NCBI RefSeq assembly: GCF_900109645.1 | Contig: NZ_FOBG01000002.1 | Span: 310,001 to 374,000 of the forward strand | Source: Duganella sp. CF402 | Lineage (GTDB): Bacteria; Pseudomonadota; Gammaproteobacteria; Burkholderiales; Burkholderiaceae_D | Direction: 5' to 3' | Length of the DNA: 64,000 bases | Part shown: in pieces, positions 8,889-16,581 of the stretch | How positions within the stretch are numbered: the first letter of the stretch is position 1 | Layout of the letters: the number at the start of each line of letters is the position of its first letter | The notes under the pieces: model-generated | Database searches by the model: none | Told to the model about the DNA's origin: nothing | What the model saw: the letters and a program-made list of their open reading frames with translations, nothing else | Made by a program: the position numbers and the translations under genes

Positions 8889-9668
8889 TCAAGCCCCGTA
8901 CCAGCCCGCGTCCACATAATACTCGCGGCCGGAGCAACGCGCCGCACTATCGGAAGCCAGGAACAGCGTCAGCGCCGCCACGTCGGCGATCTCCACCCGC
9001 TGCGGCAGGCATTGGCCGGAAAGGATGCGCGCTTCCTCTTCCGGCGTATGCCACAGCGCTTCCTGGCGCGGCGTGCGTACACCGCCAGGGATGATGGCGT
9101 TGACGCGGATGTTGTCGCCGCCGAGGTCACGCGCCATGCCGCGCGTCATACCTTCGATGGCGGCCTTGGCGCCCATGTACAGCGTCAGGTCCGGCAAGGC
9201 CAGATGCCACGAGATGGAGCTGAAATTCAGGATCACGCCGCCGCCCTGCGCCTGCATGCCCGCCACCACGGCCTGCGAGCAGAAGTAGATATGGCGCAGG
9301 TTGACCGCCATGCGGTTCTCCCAGTACGCCGGCGTCACTTCCTTGATGCTGTGACGGTCGTCGTTGGCGGCGTTGTTGACCAGGATATCGACCGTGCCGA
9401 TTTCCTTGAACACGCTGGCGACTTTATCGAGATCGGTCAGGTCGCAATGCACGAACTTGGGCGGCGTCGCCAGCGAGGACAGGCTGTCCTGCAACGCGTA
9501 CGAATCTTTTTCCGCGATGTCGAGGAAGGTGACCAGCGCGCCTTGCCGCGCAAAGGCTTCCACGATGCCGGCGCCGATGCCGCTGCCGCCACCGGTGATA
9601 ACGACGCGCTTACCCGCCAGGCTGGGATAGATGGCCTGCTCGCGCGGGCTGTTGTATGGTTTGTTCAA
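8889..9668 (-). CDS. xylB: D-xylose 1-dehydrogenase (SDR family)
   Basis: This 259-residue short-chain dehydrogenase very closely resembles Caulobacter XylB, which oxidises D-xylose to xylonolactone in the first step of the Weimberg (oxidative) xylose route. Seen here are AIYPSLAGKRVVITGGGSGIG at residues 12-32 (cofactor loop TGGGSGIG), LVNNAANDDRHS, the catalytic Ser in FSSISWHLALPD, Tyr and Lys in LYMGAKAAIEGM, and a C-terminal YVDAGWYGA. The start is TTG at 9668: GGAGAA sits eight bases upstream and no ATG precedes the cofactor motif. The product would be used by downstream Weimberg or Dahms enzymes, none of which are in this window. The symbol follows the Caulobacter usage, not E. coli xylulokinase. 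Confidence 0.92.
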   Translation of the reverse strand: MNKPYNSPREQAIYPSLAGKRVVITGGGSGIGAGIVEAFARQGALVTFLDIAEKDSYALQDSLSSLATPPKFVHCDLTDLDKVASVFKEIGTVDILVNNAANDDRHSIKEVTPAYWENRMAVNLRHIYFCSQAVVAGMQAQGGGVILNFSSISWHLALPDLTLYMGAKAAIEGMTRGMARDLGGDNIRVNAIIPGGVRTPRQEALWHTPEEEARILSGQCLPQRVEIADVAALTLFLASDSAARCSGREYYVDAGWYGA

Positions 9669-9719
9669 GGTCGATTCTCCAGATAATGGGGAGAATTCTG
9701 ATCCTAGAAATATTTAGCC

Positions 9720-9741
9720 GCAATTACGAAAATCACCAACC
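9720..9741. promoter_or_regulatory. Candidate XylR operator, copy upstream of xylB
   Basis: GCAATTACGAAAATCACCAA lies 52-73 bases before the xylB start, a usual place for an activator or repressor site. It differs by one base from the copy before the GH74 gene. Confidence 0.55.
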
Positions 9742-9752
9742 GCAGTCATAAT

Positions 9753-10967
9753 TTACGCCGCCAGCTCCGGTGGCGGCAGCGCCGAGCCGTCATCGACGAT
9801 GCCCATCATGGCGCGGTCCTGGTAGGTGCGCGGCGTACAACCGAGCTCGCGCTTGAACACCGCGTGCATATATTGCACCGAGGTGAAGCCGCAACACAGC
9901 GCCACCTCGGCGATGCTGCGCTCACCGCGCGCCAGCATCGACGTGGCCGCATCGAGCTTGAAGCGCAGGATCACATCATGCACGCTGCAATTGAGCTCTT
10001 GCCGGAAATAGGACTCCAGCGACGAACGCGAAATGCCCACATACTCCGCCACCTGGTGCGTCTTGATGCCCTGGCATGCGTACTGGCGAATGAAGTGGCG
10101 CGCGCGCATCACGTGCGGATGCTTGGGCGCTTCATGCTGGGTCGAGGCCAGCACGTTGATGCCGACCGGCGGCACCAGCACCCGCGTGCCGCTCATGCGC
10201 ACGCCGTGCAGCATCTGGTCCAGCAAGTGGGCGGCGGTGCGGCCCATCTCCTGCGCGCCCTGGATCACGGAGCTCAGTGGAATGCGGGTCAGCATGCGCG
10301 CCAGCGGATCGTTGTCGATGCCGATCAGCGCCACCTGCTCCGGCACCGCGATGCCGGCCATGATACAAGCCTGCATCAGCTGGCGCGCGCGGGCGTCGGT
10401 GACGGCGATGATGCCGACTGGCTTCGGCAGGCTGTGCAGCCACTTGATCTGCTGCTCCACCGCCTCGTCCCACGACGGCGCGCTGGTGCCCAGGCCGCGA
10501 TAGATATGCGGCTCCATCTTGTCCTGCTCCATCAGCGTGCGGAAGGCGTGCTCGCGCTCCTGTGCCCAGCGGTTTTCCTGCGCTTCCGGCAGCGAGAACA
10601 TGGCGAAGTGGCGCAGGCCGGCCTCGATCAGGTGATCGCGCGCCATCTTGATCAGTTTGAAATTGTCGGTGGCGACGTAAGGCACGTCTTCGGGATAGGC
10701 GGTCTGGCTTTCGTACGAGCCGCCCACCGCCACCACCGGAATGCGGCTGCGGGTCAGGGCTGCGGCCACGGCCGGATCGTCAAAGTCGGCGATGATGCCG
10801 TCCCCCTGCCAGCGCTCGATGCCGGGCAGGCGTAGGCGGAAGTCTTCTTCCAGAAACAAATCCCAGGTCGCGCGCGTGGAGCTGAGGTACGCGGCAACGC
10901 CTGCGATTACCTCGCGGTCAAATATCTTATTTGCATTAAACAGCAGCGCAATCCGGTGTGACTTCAT
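9753..10967 (-). CDS. xylR: XylR-family xylose-responsive transcription regulator
   Basis: This is a two-domain regulator like E. coli XylR: a periplasmic-binding-protein fold that senses D-xylose, then an AraC-type DNA-binding domain. Conserved stretches include HRIALLFNANKIFDREVI, DGIIADFDDPAV, GIIAVTDARARQLMQ, VALIGIDNDPLAR and LVPPVGINVLAS. The C-terminal region (about 300-395) has the two helix-turn-helices, GISRSSLESYFRQEL and IAEVALCCGFTSVQYMHAVFKRE. The open frame extends 32 codons further upstream, but homology starts at MKSHRIALLF, so the ATG at 10967 (or at 10973) is preferred. The gene sits between the GH74 gene and xylB, facing the same way, and probably controls the locus. A weak copy of the shared motif lies about 95 bases before its start, suggesting autoregulation. 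Confidence 0.92.
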   Translation of the reverse strand: MKSHRIALLFNANKIFDREVIAGVAAYLSSTRATWDLFLEEDFRLRLPGIERWQGDGIIADFDDPAVAAALTRSRIPVVAVGGSYESQTAYPEDVPYVATDNFKLIKMARDHLIEAGLRHFAMFSLPEAQENRWAQEREHAFRTLMEQDKMEPHIYRGLGTSAPSWDEAVEQQIKWLHSLPKPVGIIAVTDARARQLMQACIMAGIAVPEQVALIGIDNDPLARMLTRIPLSSVIQGAQEMGRTAAHLLDQMLHGVRMSGTRVLVPPVGINVLASTQHEAPKHPHVMRARHFIRQYACQGIKTHQVAEYVGISRSSLESYFRQELNCSVHDVILRFKLDAATSMLARGERSIAEVALCCGFTSVQYMHAVFKRELGCTPRTYQDRAMMGIVDDGSALPPPELAA

Positions 10968-11061
10968 CTGCATTTCGACTACCCCGATCCGAGACGTATG
11001 TGGCCTATTAAATGGTACAGGCCACCCGGATACCGCAGATATGAAATATTTCGCTTGATCC

Positions 11062-11077
11062 ATAACGAAATTAACTA
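11062..11077. promoter_or_regulatory. Weak candidate XylR operator before xylR
   Basis: ATAACGAAATTAACTA resembles the core ATTACGAAATTCACCA of the stronger copies, with about three differences. It is immediately followed by the perfect 12-base palindrome TTCTTTAAAGAA (11080-11091). Both fall in the short gap between the GH74 stop and xylR. Confidence 0.3.
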
Positions 11078-11092
11078 AATTCTTTAAAGAAA

Positions 11093-12997
11093 TTACGTTT
11101 TTGGCTTACCGAACACGATGCCGCGCCCGGCCGTGCTCATGTAAACCACGCCAAAAGTGTTCATGTCGCCCACCACGAACTGGGCGTCGCCGGGGCCGCC
11201 GTACTGGTGCTGGTCGTCGTTGATGCGCAGCCACGAGGCGCCGCGATCGGTGGAACGGAACACGCCGCGCACGCCGCCGACCTCGCCCCAGATATAGACG
11301 GTTGGGTAGTCCGCACCCGGCGCAGCCTTGCCGAAACCGACCGCTGCCGCGTAGCGCACATTATTCAGCGCACTGAAGCTCTCACCTGAATCGGCGCTGC
11401 GTACCAAGCCGCCGTCGTACAGCGCTACCCATACGTCGCCTTCACGGCCCGGCACGGCACGCACGGCCTTGGAACCCTTGGCCGAAGCCAGCACGGCGGC
11501 GGTCGGCGCGAAGCTGGCGCCGCTGTCGGTGCTGACCAGCAGGCGGTCATCGGCCAGCGCGTAGAATTTGCGCGGGTTGACGGGATCGGCCACGGCGCGG
11601 CCACGCTCGGTGTGCAGGCCTTGCACCTCGCTCCACGTGCCGCCCTCGTCGACGCTGCGGTAGCAAGTAGTGAGTTTTTCAGGGCAGTGCACGATCACCT
11701 TGCCATCGGCGCTCAGCGCCAGTTGGCCCTTGATGCCGTTCATGCTGGCGGTCTTCTTCCAGCTGATGCCCATGTCATGCGAGAGGTACATCGCGCTGCC
11801 GGCGCGCGCCACCACGTTCGGATTCAGCGCGGCAAAATCCAGCCCCCAGGTGGTGCCCATCGTCGGCGTGTGGATCGGCGAGTACTGTGTGAGGTCGGTG
11901 TGGCGGAAGCCGTCGTAATCGCCAATGGCGGAAATCACCGGGCCGCCGGGAATGCTCACCAGGTTCAGCGGCACCGATTCTTCCAGCCCCATGTCCTCAA
12001 ACTTCCACACCGGCTTGGCGGCGTGGATATCGGTCGAGACGAACACGCCGTTGCCGGAGACGACCATCAGGCGCCTGGTATCGAAGGGATCGAACTCGAT
12101 GCTGGCGGTCCAGTGGATGAAGCTGCCCGCGATCCAGCTCACGCCATTGCTGTCGATCTGCACGCCGTTGGCGACGATGCTGCTCCAGCTTTTGCCGCCA
12201 TCCAGCGTTTCATAGAACTGGTCGCCAATGCCGCCGCGCATCTGGTAGTGCGAGATAGTGGAGACGATCATGCGCTGCGGGTTGCCGGGATCGACCGTGA
12301 TGCCGGCATAGGCGCGGTTCAGCGGCGGCGAGATATCGGCCCAGCGGCCGCTGGCGATGTCGTACTGCCAGACGCCGCCCTCTTCCATGCCTTCGCCTTT
12401 GGCCTTGTCGGCATGCGGCCCAGCGCCCTGCGCAAAGGTCACCACCAGCTTGCCGTTGGCGACCACGGCACGGCCAGGCATCAGTTTGGACGGCCCGCCT
12501 TTCATCAGGCTGAAGCTCTTGCCGCCATCGGACGAGACGTACATATTGTCGCCATAGCGGGAGACGCCAACGAAGATCCTGCCGCCATCGAGCAGCACGA
12601 AGCTGATGCCGTTCTTGTTGTTGGTGGTGGTGACGTCGAGGCTGTCGAGGCGATGCCAGGTCAGGCCCTCATCGGTGCTCTTGAACAGGCCGTTGGCGCG
12701 GGTGCCGATGTAGAGGATCTTGCCGTCGCGCGGATCGACTTGCAGCTTTTCGCCGTTGCCGCGCCCCATGCCATTGCCGTGGACCTTGAACTGGCTGGTG
12801 ACGTCGATGCGCTTGAAAGTCTGGCCGTAATCATCGGACTTGAGGATGGCGCTGGCGCCGCCATTGAGATAGGCGATGCCAGCGGAGAGATACAGCTTGT
12901 TGGGCGAGGATGGATCGATCGCCAGCGATTCGATGCCGAGCAGGCCGGTGTCCTTATCGGACACCCAGTCCATCAGCGGAATCCAGCGTTTTTTTTT
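11093..12997 (-). CDS. GH74 endo-xyloglucanase, C-terminal part (frame -1 of a split gene)
   Basis: This frame carries nearly all of a family 74 beta-propeller glucanase, which cleaves the xyloglucan backbone. It starts after the A-run with RWIPLMDWVSDKDTGLLGIE, the standard GH74 continuation, and shows repeated Asp-box/BNR turns (SDDYGQTFKRID, STDEGLTWHRL, SSDGGKSFSL, TLDGGKSWSSI, SHDMGISWKKT, STDRGASWLRI). It ends at AGRGIVFGKPKT. The first blade (YAWDNVPIGGSGF and IYARTDVGGAYRWD) is encoded in the preceding frame, so neither piece alone is a complete enzyme. There is no plausible independent start with a ribosome site. The joined product would be about 1,100 residues. The GH74 assignment is firm; whether the full-length protein is made depends on the frameshift at 12988-12997. 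Confidence 0.85.
   Translation of the reverse strand, partial: KKKRWIPLMDWVSDKDTGLLGIESLAIDPSSPNKLYLSAGIAYLNGGASAILKSDDYGQTFKRIDVTSQFKVHGNGMGRGNGEKLQVDPRDGKILYIGTRANGLFKSTDEGLTWHRLDSLDVTTTNNKNGISFVLLDGGRIFVGVSRYGDNMYVSSDGGKSFSLMKGGPSKLMPGRAVVANGKLVVTFAQGAGPHADKAKGEGMEEGGVWQYDIASGRWADISPPLNRAYAGITVDPGNPQRMIVSTISHYQMRGGIGDQFYETLDGGKSWSSIVANGVQIDSNGVSWIAGSFIHWTASIEFDPFDTRRLMVVSGNGVFVSTDIHAAKPVWKFEDMGLEESVPLNLVSIPGGPVISAIGDYDGFRHTDLTQYSPIHTPTMGTTWGLDFAALNPNVVARAGSAMYLSHDMGISWKKTASMNGIKGQLALSADGKVIVHCPEKLTTCYRSVDEGGTWSEVQGLHTERGRAVADPVNPRKFYALADDRLLVSTDSGASFAPTAAVLASAKGSKAVRAVPGREGDVWVALYDGGLVRSADSGESFSALNNVRYAAAVGFGKAAPGADYPTVYIWGEVGGVRGVFRSTDRGASWLRINDDQHQYGGPGDAQFVVGDMNTFGVVYMSTAGRGIVFGKPKT
12947..12997 (-). 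other. Slippery A9 run with downstream hairpin: candidate -1 frameshift site
   Basis: On the coding strand the codons are GTA AAA AAA AAC, containing the classical -1 heptamer A AAA AAC. Slipping one base back after AAC gives CGC TGG ATT CCG (RWIP), exactly the GH74 frame. RNA-polymerase slippage to ten As would also join the frames. A 7-bp hairpin (GGTGTCC, 5-base loop, GGACACC) begins 22 bases downstream, further away than the usual 5-9. A one-base homopolymer sequencing error is the main alternative. Confidence 0.5.
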
Positions 12998-14385
12998 ACG
13001 TCCCAGCGATAAGCGCCGCCAACGTCGGTGCGGGCGTAGATCAGGTCTTTCTCGGTCTTGCTGGTGATCAGGCCGGAGACGAAGCCGCTGCCGCCGATCG
13101 GAACGTTGTCCCATGCGTACTGCGTGGATGCAGGCAGCAGCTTGGCCAGTTCCGGCGCCATCGCCTTGGCCCAGATCTCGTAGCCCTTCTCGTTCGGGTG
13201 CAACAGGTCCGGCATGATGTCGCGCGACAGCGTGCCGTCCGGCTGCAGGAAAGCCTGATTCAGGTTGGCGAAGAACACCTTCTGGTTATCGGCAAAGCCG
13301 GCGATGATGGCGTTGATCTTCTCGTTGATCTGGCGCAGATTGTCGTCCGGCTTCTCGCCGCGCGGGAAGATGGCCAGCAGCAGGATCTTGGTGTCCGGCA
13401 GGCGCTTTTGCAGTTCCTCGATATTGCGCTTGATGCCGGCGGCCGTCGTCTTCGGATCTTCCTGGCGATGGCCGGTGTTATTGGTGCCGAACATCAGCAC
13501 CGCGACTTTCGGCGCGAGGCCGTCCACTTCACCGTGCTGCAAGCGCCACAGCACGTTCTCGGTACGGTCGCCGCCGAAGCCGATGGCAAAGCCGTTCAGC
13601 GGTTTGTAGTAGCGCTGCCAGACTGGTGCGCCGCTCTTTTCCCAGCCCTCGGTGATCGAGTCGCCGATGAACACTACTTGCGCGCTCTTGCCCAGTTGCT
13701 TGCCTTCGGCCAGCTTCTGCTCGTGACGCGCAGTCCACCAGCTGATCGACCACGACTCGTTCAGTTTGTCCGGCGTGACGGAGACGGTCTTGTAGTCCGG
13801 GCAGCTGACATTCGGCTTGCCGTTCATCAGGTACTTCACGTTGGCGATGGCGACCTTGCCCTTGCCGGTGCCGTTCAATTCAAACGGCTGGGTGACCTTG
13901 CTGAAGTCGTCGCCGTCGCGATAGAAGCAGCTGGCCGACATCACCAGATGCTGCCAGCCTTTGCCCTGTGCGGCGCGCGCGGGAATCACATACGGCACGC
14001 TGCGTTCGCACTTGTCGCCGCAGCCGACGCGGAACGACAGGCCGCCGCCGGCCAGCTCGTCCACCTTGAGATCCAGCGCCAGCACGCCCTTGGCCAGATA
14101 CGGCCGCAGATCCACCGGCTTGCCGCCCTGCACGCGCAGGCTGGCGTACCAGGCCTTGTCGAAATTCAGCGTGAGCGCCTTGGCCGATTTGCTCACCTCG
14201 ACCACGCCGTCAGGCGCCTTTGGAATAGCGACGCTATCGCCCTCCATCGTCTTGACGGAATCGGCATCGGAAATGCTGATGCGGCCGCCGTCGAGCGGCT
14301 GGCCGGCATACACAGCCAATTCATTGGGCGCGGCAATCGCGGATGAGGACACAACAGCCAGCAAGGCCGCAAGGCGGATATTCAT
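12973..14385 (-). CDS. Secreted SGNH esterase plus first blade of GH74 (N-terminal part of split gene)
   Basis: The start is the ATG at 14385 behind GGAGACG, followed by the signal peptide MNIRLAALLAVVSSSAIAA. Residues about 25-200 form a beta-sandwich like the accessory domain of ExoP-type GH3 glucosidases (DLRPYLAKGVLALDLKVDEL). Residues about 235-440 are an SGNH hydrolase: FIGDSITEGW carries the Ser, FGTNNTG is the Asn block and DLLHPNEKGY has the Asp-x-x-His pair. It probably removes acetyl groups from xyloglucan side chains. From about residue 440 the chain enters the GH74 propeller (QYAWDNVPIGGSGF, IYARTDVGGAYRWD) and then terminates after DVKKNAGFR because of the frame change at the A9 run. 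A 470-residue esterase with a short useless tail would be the product without frameshifting. The ester substrate is inferred. Confidence 0.85.
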   Translation of the reverse strand: MNIRLAALLAVVSSSAIAAPNELAVYAGQPLDGGRISISDADSVKTMEGDSVAIPKAPDGVVEVSKSAKALTLNFDKAWYASLRVQGGKPVDLRPYLAKGVLALDLKVDELAGGGLSFRVGCGDKCERSVPYVIPARAAQGKGWQHLVMSASCFYRDGDDFSKVTQPFELNGTGKGKVAIANVKYLMNGKPNVSCPDYKTVSVTPDKLNESWSISWWTARHEQKLAEGKQLGKSAQVVFIGDSITEGWEKSGAPVWQRYYKPLNGFAIGFGGDRTENVLWRLQHGEVDGLAPKVAVLMFGTNNTGHRQEDPKTTAAGIKRNIEELQKRLPDTKILLLAIFPRGEKPDDNLRQINEKINAIIAGFADNQKVFFANLNQAFLQPDGTLSRDIMPDLLHPNEKGYEIWAKAMAPELAKLLPASTQYAWDNVPIGGSGFVSGLITSKTEKDLIYARTDVGGAYRWDVKKNAGFR

Positions 14386-14438
14386 AGGACGTCTCCGAAT
14401 TTTTATGCGCACCATTGTGCTGGCACGCTAAGCACACT

Positions 14439-14460
14439 GCAATTACGAAATTCACCAACC
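14439..14460. promoter_or_regulatory. Candidate XylR operator upstream of the esterase-GH74 gene
   Basis: GCAATTACGAAATTCACCAA lies 54-75 bases before the ATG at 14385. This is the strongest copy of the four and sits in the divergent gap with the small gene at 14519. Confidence 0.55.
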
Positions 14461-14518
14461 AGCACAACAATATTCACAGCAAGTGGAACTTCCCCCCACC
14501 AGCCCGGTCTAACCATTC

Positions 14519-14959
14519 ATGACGCCGCCAACCAACAGCAACGAAGCCCAGGTCGCCATCCTCGAAGCCCGGATGGATGGCCGGATTTCGTCCGTCGAAA
14601 CGACGTTCGACAATTTCACCAAATTAATGGACGAACGCCAACGGATCGCTGACGAACGCCACCGCGCCTCGGAAGCCCGCATGGACCGGATGGAAGCGAT
14701 GATCATCGAATTCCGTGCAGAGGTCCGTGAGGAGATGCGCAGCCTGCGCACCACCATAGTAGTAACCGCCATCACCAGTGTGCTGGCAGCCGTTCTCGGC
14801 ATCTCAGCAGTCAATGCCTCCCTCTACGCCAACATGCGCGCCACCTTCGAAATGGGCAAGGAGGAAGCCGCCGCCCGGACCGAGGTCGTCCGGGCCGCAG
14901 AGGAGCTCATTGCCCTCAAAAAAAGAATGGACGAGGAGCAGAACAAGAAAACACCTTAG
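14519..14959 (+). CDS. Small coiled-coil membrane protein, function unknown
   Basis: This 146-residue protein is not recognised as a named family. Residues 1-75 are charged and heptad-like (RQRIADERHRASEARMDRMEAMIIEFRAEVREEM), predicting a coiled coil. One hydrophobic span follows (TTIVVTAITSVLAAVLGISA, about 80-99), then a charged tail. Similar coiled-coil/single-span proteins with this architecture are common in Oxalobacteraceae. It lies divergent to the esterase-GH74 gene, and its stop overlaps the GH43 stop by four bases. A role in the sugar locus is not indicated. Confidence 0.6.
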   Translation: MTPPTNSNEAQVAILEARMDGRISSVETTFDNFTKLMDERQRIADERHRASEARMDRMEAMIIEFRAEVREEMRSLRTTIVVTAITSVLAAVLGISAVNASLYANMRATFEMGKEEAAARTEVVRAAEELIALKKRMDEEQNKKTP

Positions 14960-16581
14960 CGTGGATTAATGCTGTACGGCCGCTCGCGGTATTCGAAGTA
15001 GTCGAAGTCCGCGTGCAGCGCGGTGCCGGCCATGTCCTGGCACGCCATGCCCACAAACGCGCCGGTGAAGTTGGGCATGCCCGGCGCATTCGCTTCGTCC
15101 GACAGGATGCTGGCGTCGAACTGCTGCGGCAGCCATTGCCATTCGCCACCGTCCACGCGGTAGCCGAAGTAGAGACGCTCTTCGTCCACCTCCACCCGCA
15201 GCTGCACCGGTACGCCGGACGGCAGCGCAATCGGCGCGGTGAAGGCATCGGCCTGCACGTGGTTCGGCAAGCTGGTCATCACCCGCAGGTGCTTGCCGAT
15301 GTCGTCATCGTGCGTGATGTACAGGTAGTGGAACTTGGCGCCGCCGTAATAGCACACCAGCCCGGCTTGCTGCTGGTAGTGCTCCGGCTCGAACTCGATC
15401 ACGGTGGACGCGCTGTAGCAATGCGCCTGCTGGCGTCGCGCCACCAGCGCCTGGCGGAACTGGCTGCCCATCGTCTCGCGCCCGAACAAGCGCAGATGGC
15501 CTGGACGTGCGGTCAGGCTGAACAACTCTTCCGGCCACGGCGTGCGCAGCCATTGGAAATCAATCGGCAACTGCGGCGTATCGAAGTCCTCGCGCACCGG
15601 CGCGGCCTCGAAGCGATGCTCAGGCAGGCCCGGCGCGGCGGCCTGCAACTCCGGCGTGCCGGCGCCATCGAGCGTGCGCAGCCAGCCGTCTTCGCCCCAC
15701 ACCATTGGCTGGATTGCCGTCTCGCGCCCTAACGTACAAGTGCCGCGATTGCGCAGCGGACGGCCGCACAGGTACACTGCATAGGTCTGCCCATCCGGCG
15801 TCCCGACCAGATCCGCGTGCCCTGCCCGCTGCAACGCCAGATCCGGACGATGGCGCGAGCTGAGAATGGTCTGCTCCGGATGCAGCTCATACGGCCCATG
15901 CAGATTGCGCGAACGCGCCATCGTCACACCGTGGTTCCAGCCAGTGCCGCCCTCGGCGGTGAGCAGGTAGTAGTAGCCGTTGCGCTTGTACAGATGCGGC
16001 GCTTCGGTCAGGCCATGCGGCGTGCCCTTGAAGATATTCTCGCGCTTGCCGATCAACTTGCCATCGGCATACTCCTGCAACACGATGCCGGCAAAGCGCG
16101 TGCTGCCGGGACGATGATCCCACAGCTGATTCAGCACATACTTGCGGCCATCGTCGTCATGGAACAGCGACGGATCGAAGCCGCTGCTGTTCAGATACAC
16201 CGGATCGGACCACGGCCCGTCGATGGTCGGGCTGGTCACCAGATAGTTGTGGAAGTCGCGCAGCGAAGCGCCGCCGGTCGCGCCGCCGGACGAGGTGCGG
16301 CCATAGCGCTTGACGTCGGTGTAGATCAGCCAGAATAAACCGTCCGCATAGGTCAGGCACGGCGCCCACACGCCGCAGGAATCCGGCGCACCGAGCATAT
16401 TGAGCTGGCTGGCGCGCGTCAGCGGCCGCGTCGCCAGCCGCCAGTTGACCAGATCGCGCGAATGGTGGATCTGCACGCCGGGATACCACTCAAAGGTCGA
16501 AGTGGCGATGTAGTAATCGTCGCCCACCCGCACGATGGAAGGATCGGGATTGAAGCCGGTCAGGATAGGGTTTTGAATCAT
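14956..16581 (-). CDS. GH43 beta-xylosidase / alpha-L-arabinofuranosidase
   Basis: This 541-residue family 43 glycosidase is a five-bladed propeller with a C-terminal beta-sandwich, as in XynB-type beta-xylosidases. The catalytic base Asp is in GFNPDPSIVRVGDDYY near residue 10, the pKa-tuning Asp in GFDPSLFHDDDGRKY and the acid Glu in HGLTEAPHLYKR. The C-terminal domain (about 335-541) carries LVCYYGGAKFHYLYI, usual for this subfamily. No signal peptide is seen, so it probably works in the cytoplasm on imported xylo- or arabino-oligosaccharides. The ATG at 16581 overlaps the stop of the MFS gene as ATGA, indicating translational coupling; the open frame extends nine codons upstream without support. 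The exact substrate cannot be told from sequence. Confidence 0.88.
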   Translation of the reverse strand: MIQNPILTGFNPDPSIVRVGDDYYIATSTFEWYPGVQIHHSRDLVNWRLATRPLTRASQLNMLGAPDSCGVWAPCLTYADGLFWLIYTDVKRYGRTSSGGATGGASLRDFHNYLVTSPTIDGPWSDPVYLNSSGFDPSLFHDDDGRKYVLNQLWDHRPGSTRFAGIVLQEYADGKLIGKRENIFKGTPHGLTEAPHLYKRNGYYYLLTAEGGTGWNHGVTMARSRNLHGPYELHPEQTILSSRHRPDLALQRAGHADLVGTPDGQTYAVYLCGRPLRNRGTCTLGRETAIQPMVWGEDGWLRTLDGAGTPELQAAAPGLPEHRFEAAPVREDFDTPQLPIDFQWLRTPWPEELFSLTARPGHLRLFGRETMGSQFRQALVARRQQAHCYSASTVIEFEPEHYQQQAGLVCYYGGAKFHYLYITHDDDIGKHLRVMTSLPNHVQADAFTAPIALPSGVPVQLRVEVDEERLYFGYRVDGGEWQWLPQQFDASILSDEANAPGMPNFTGAFVGMACQDMAGTALHADFDYFEYRERPYSINPR

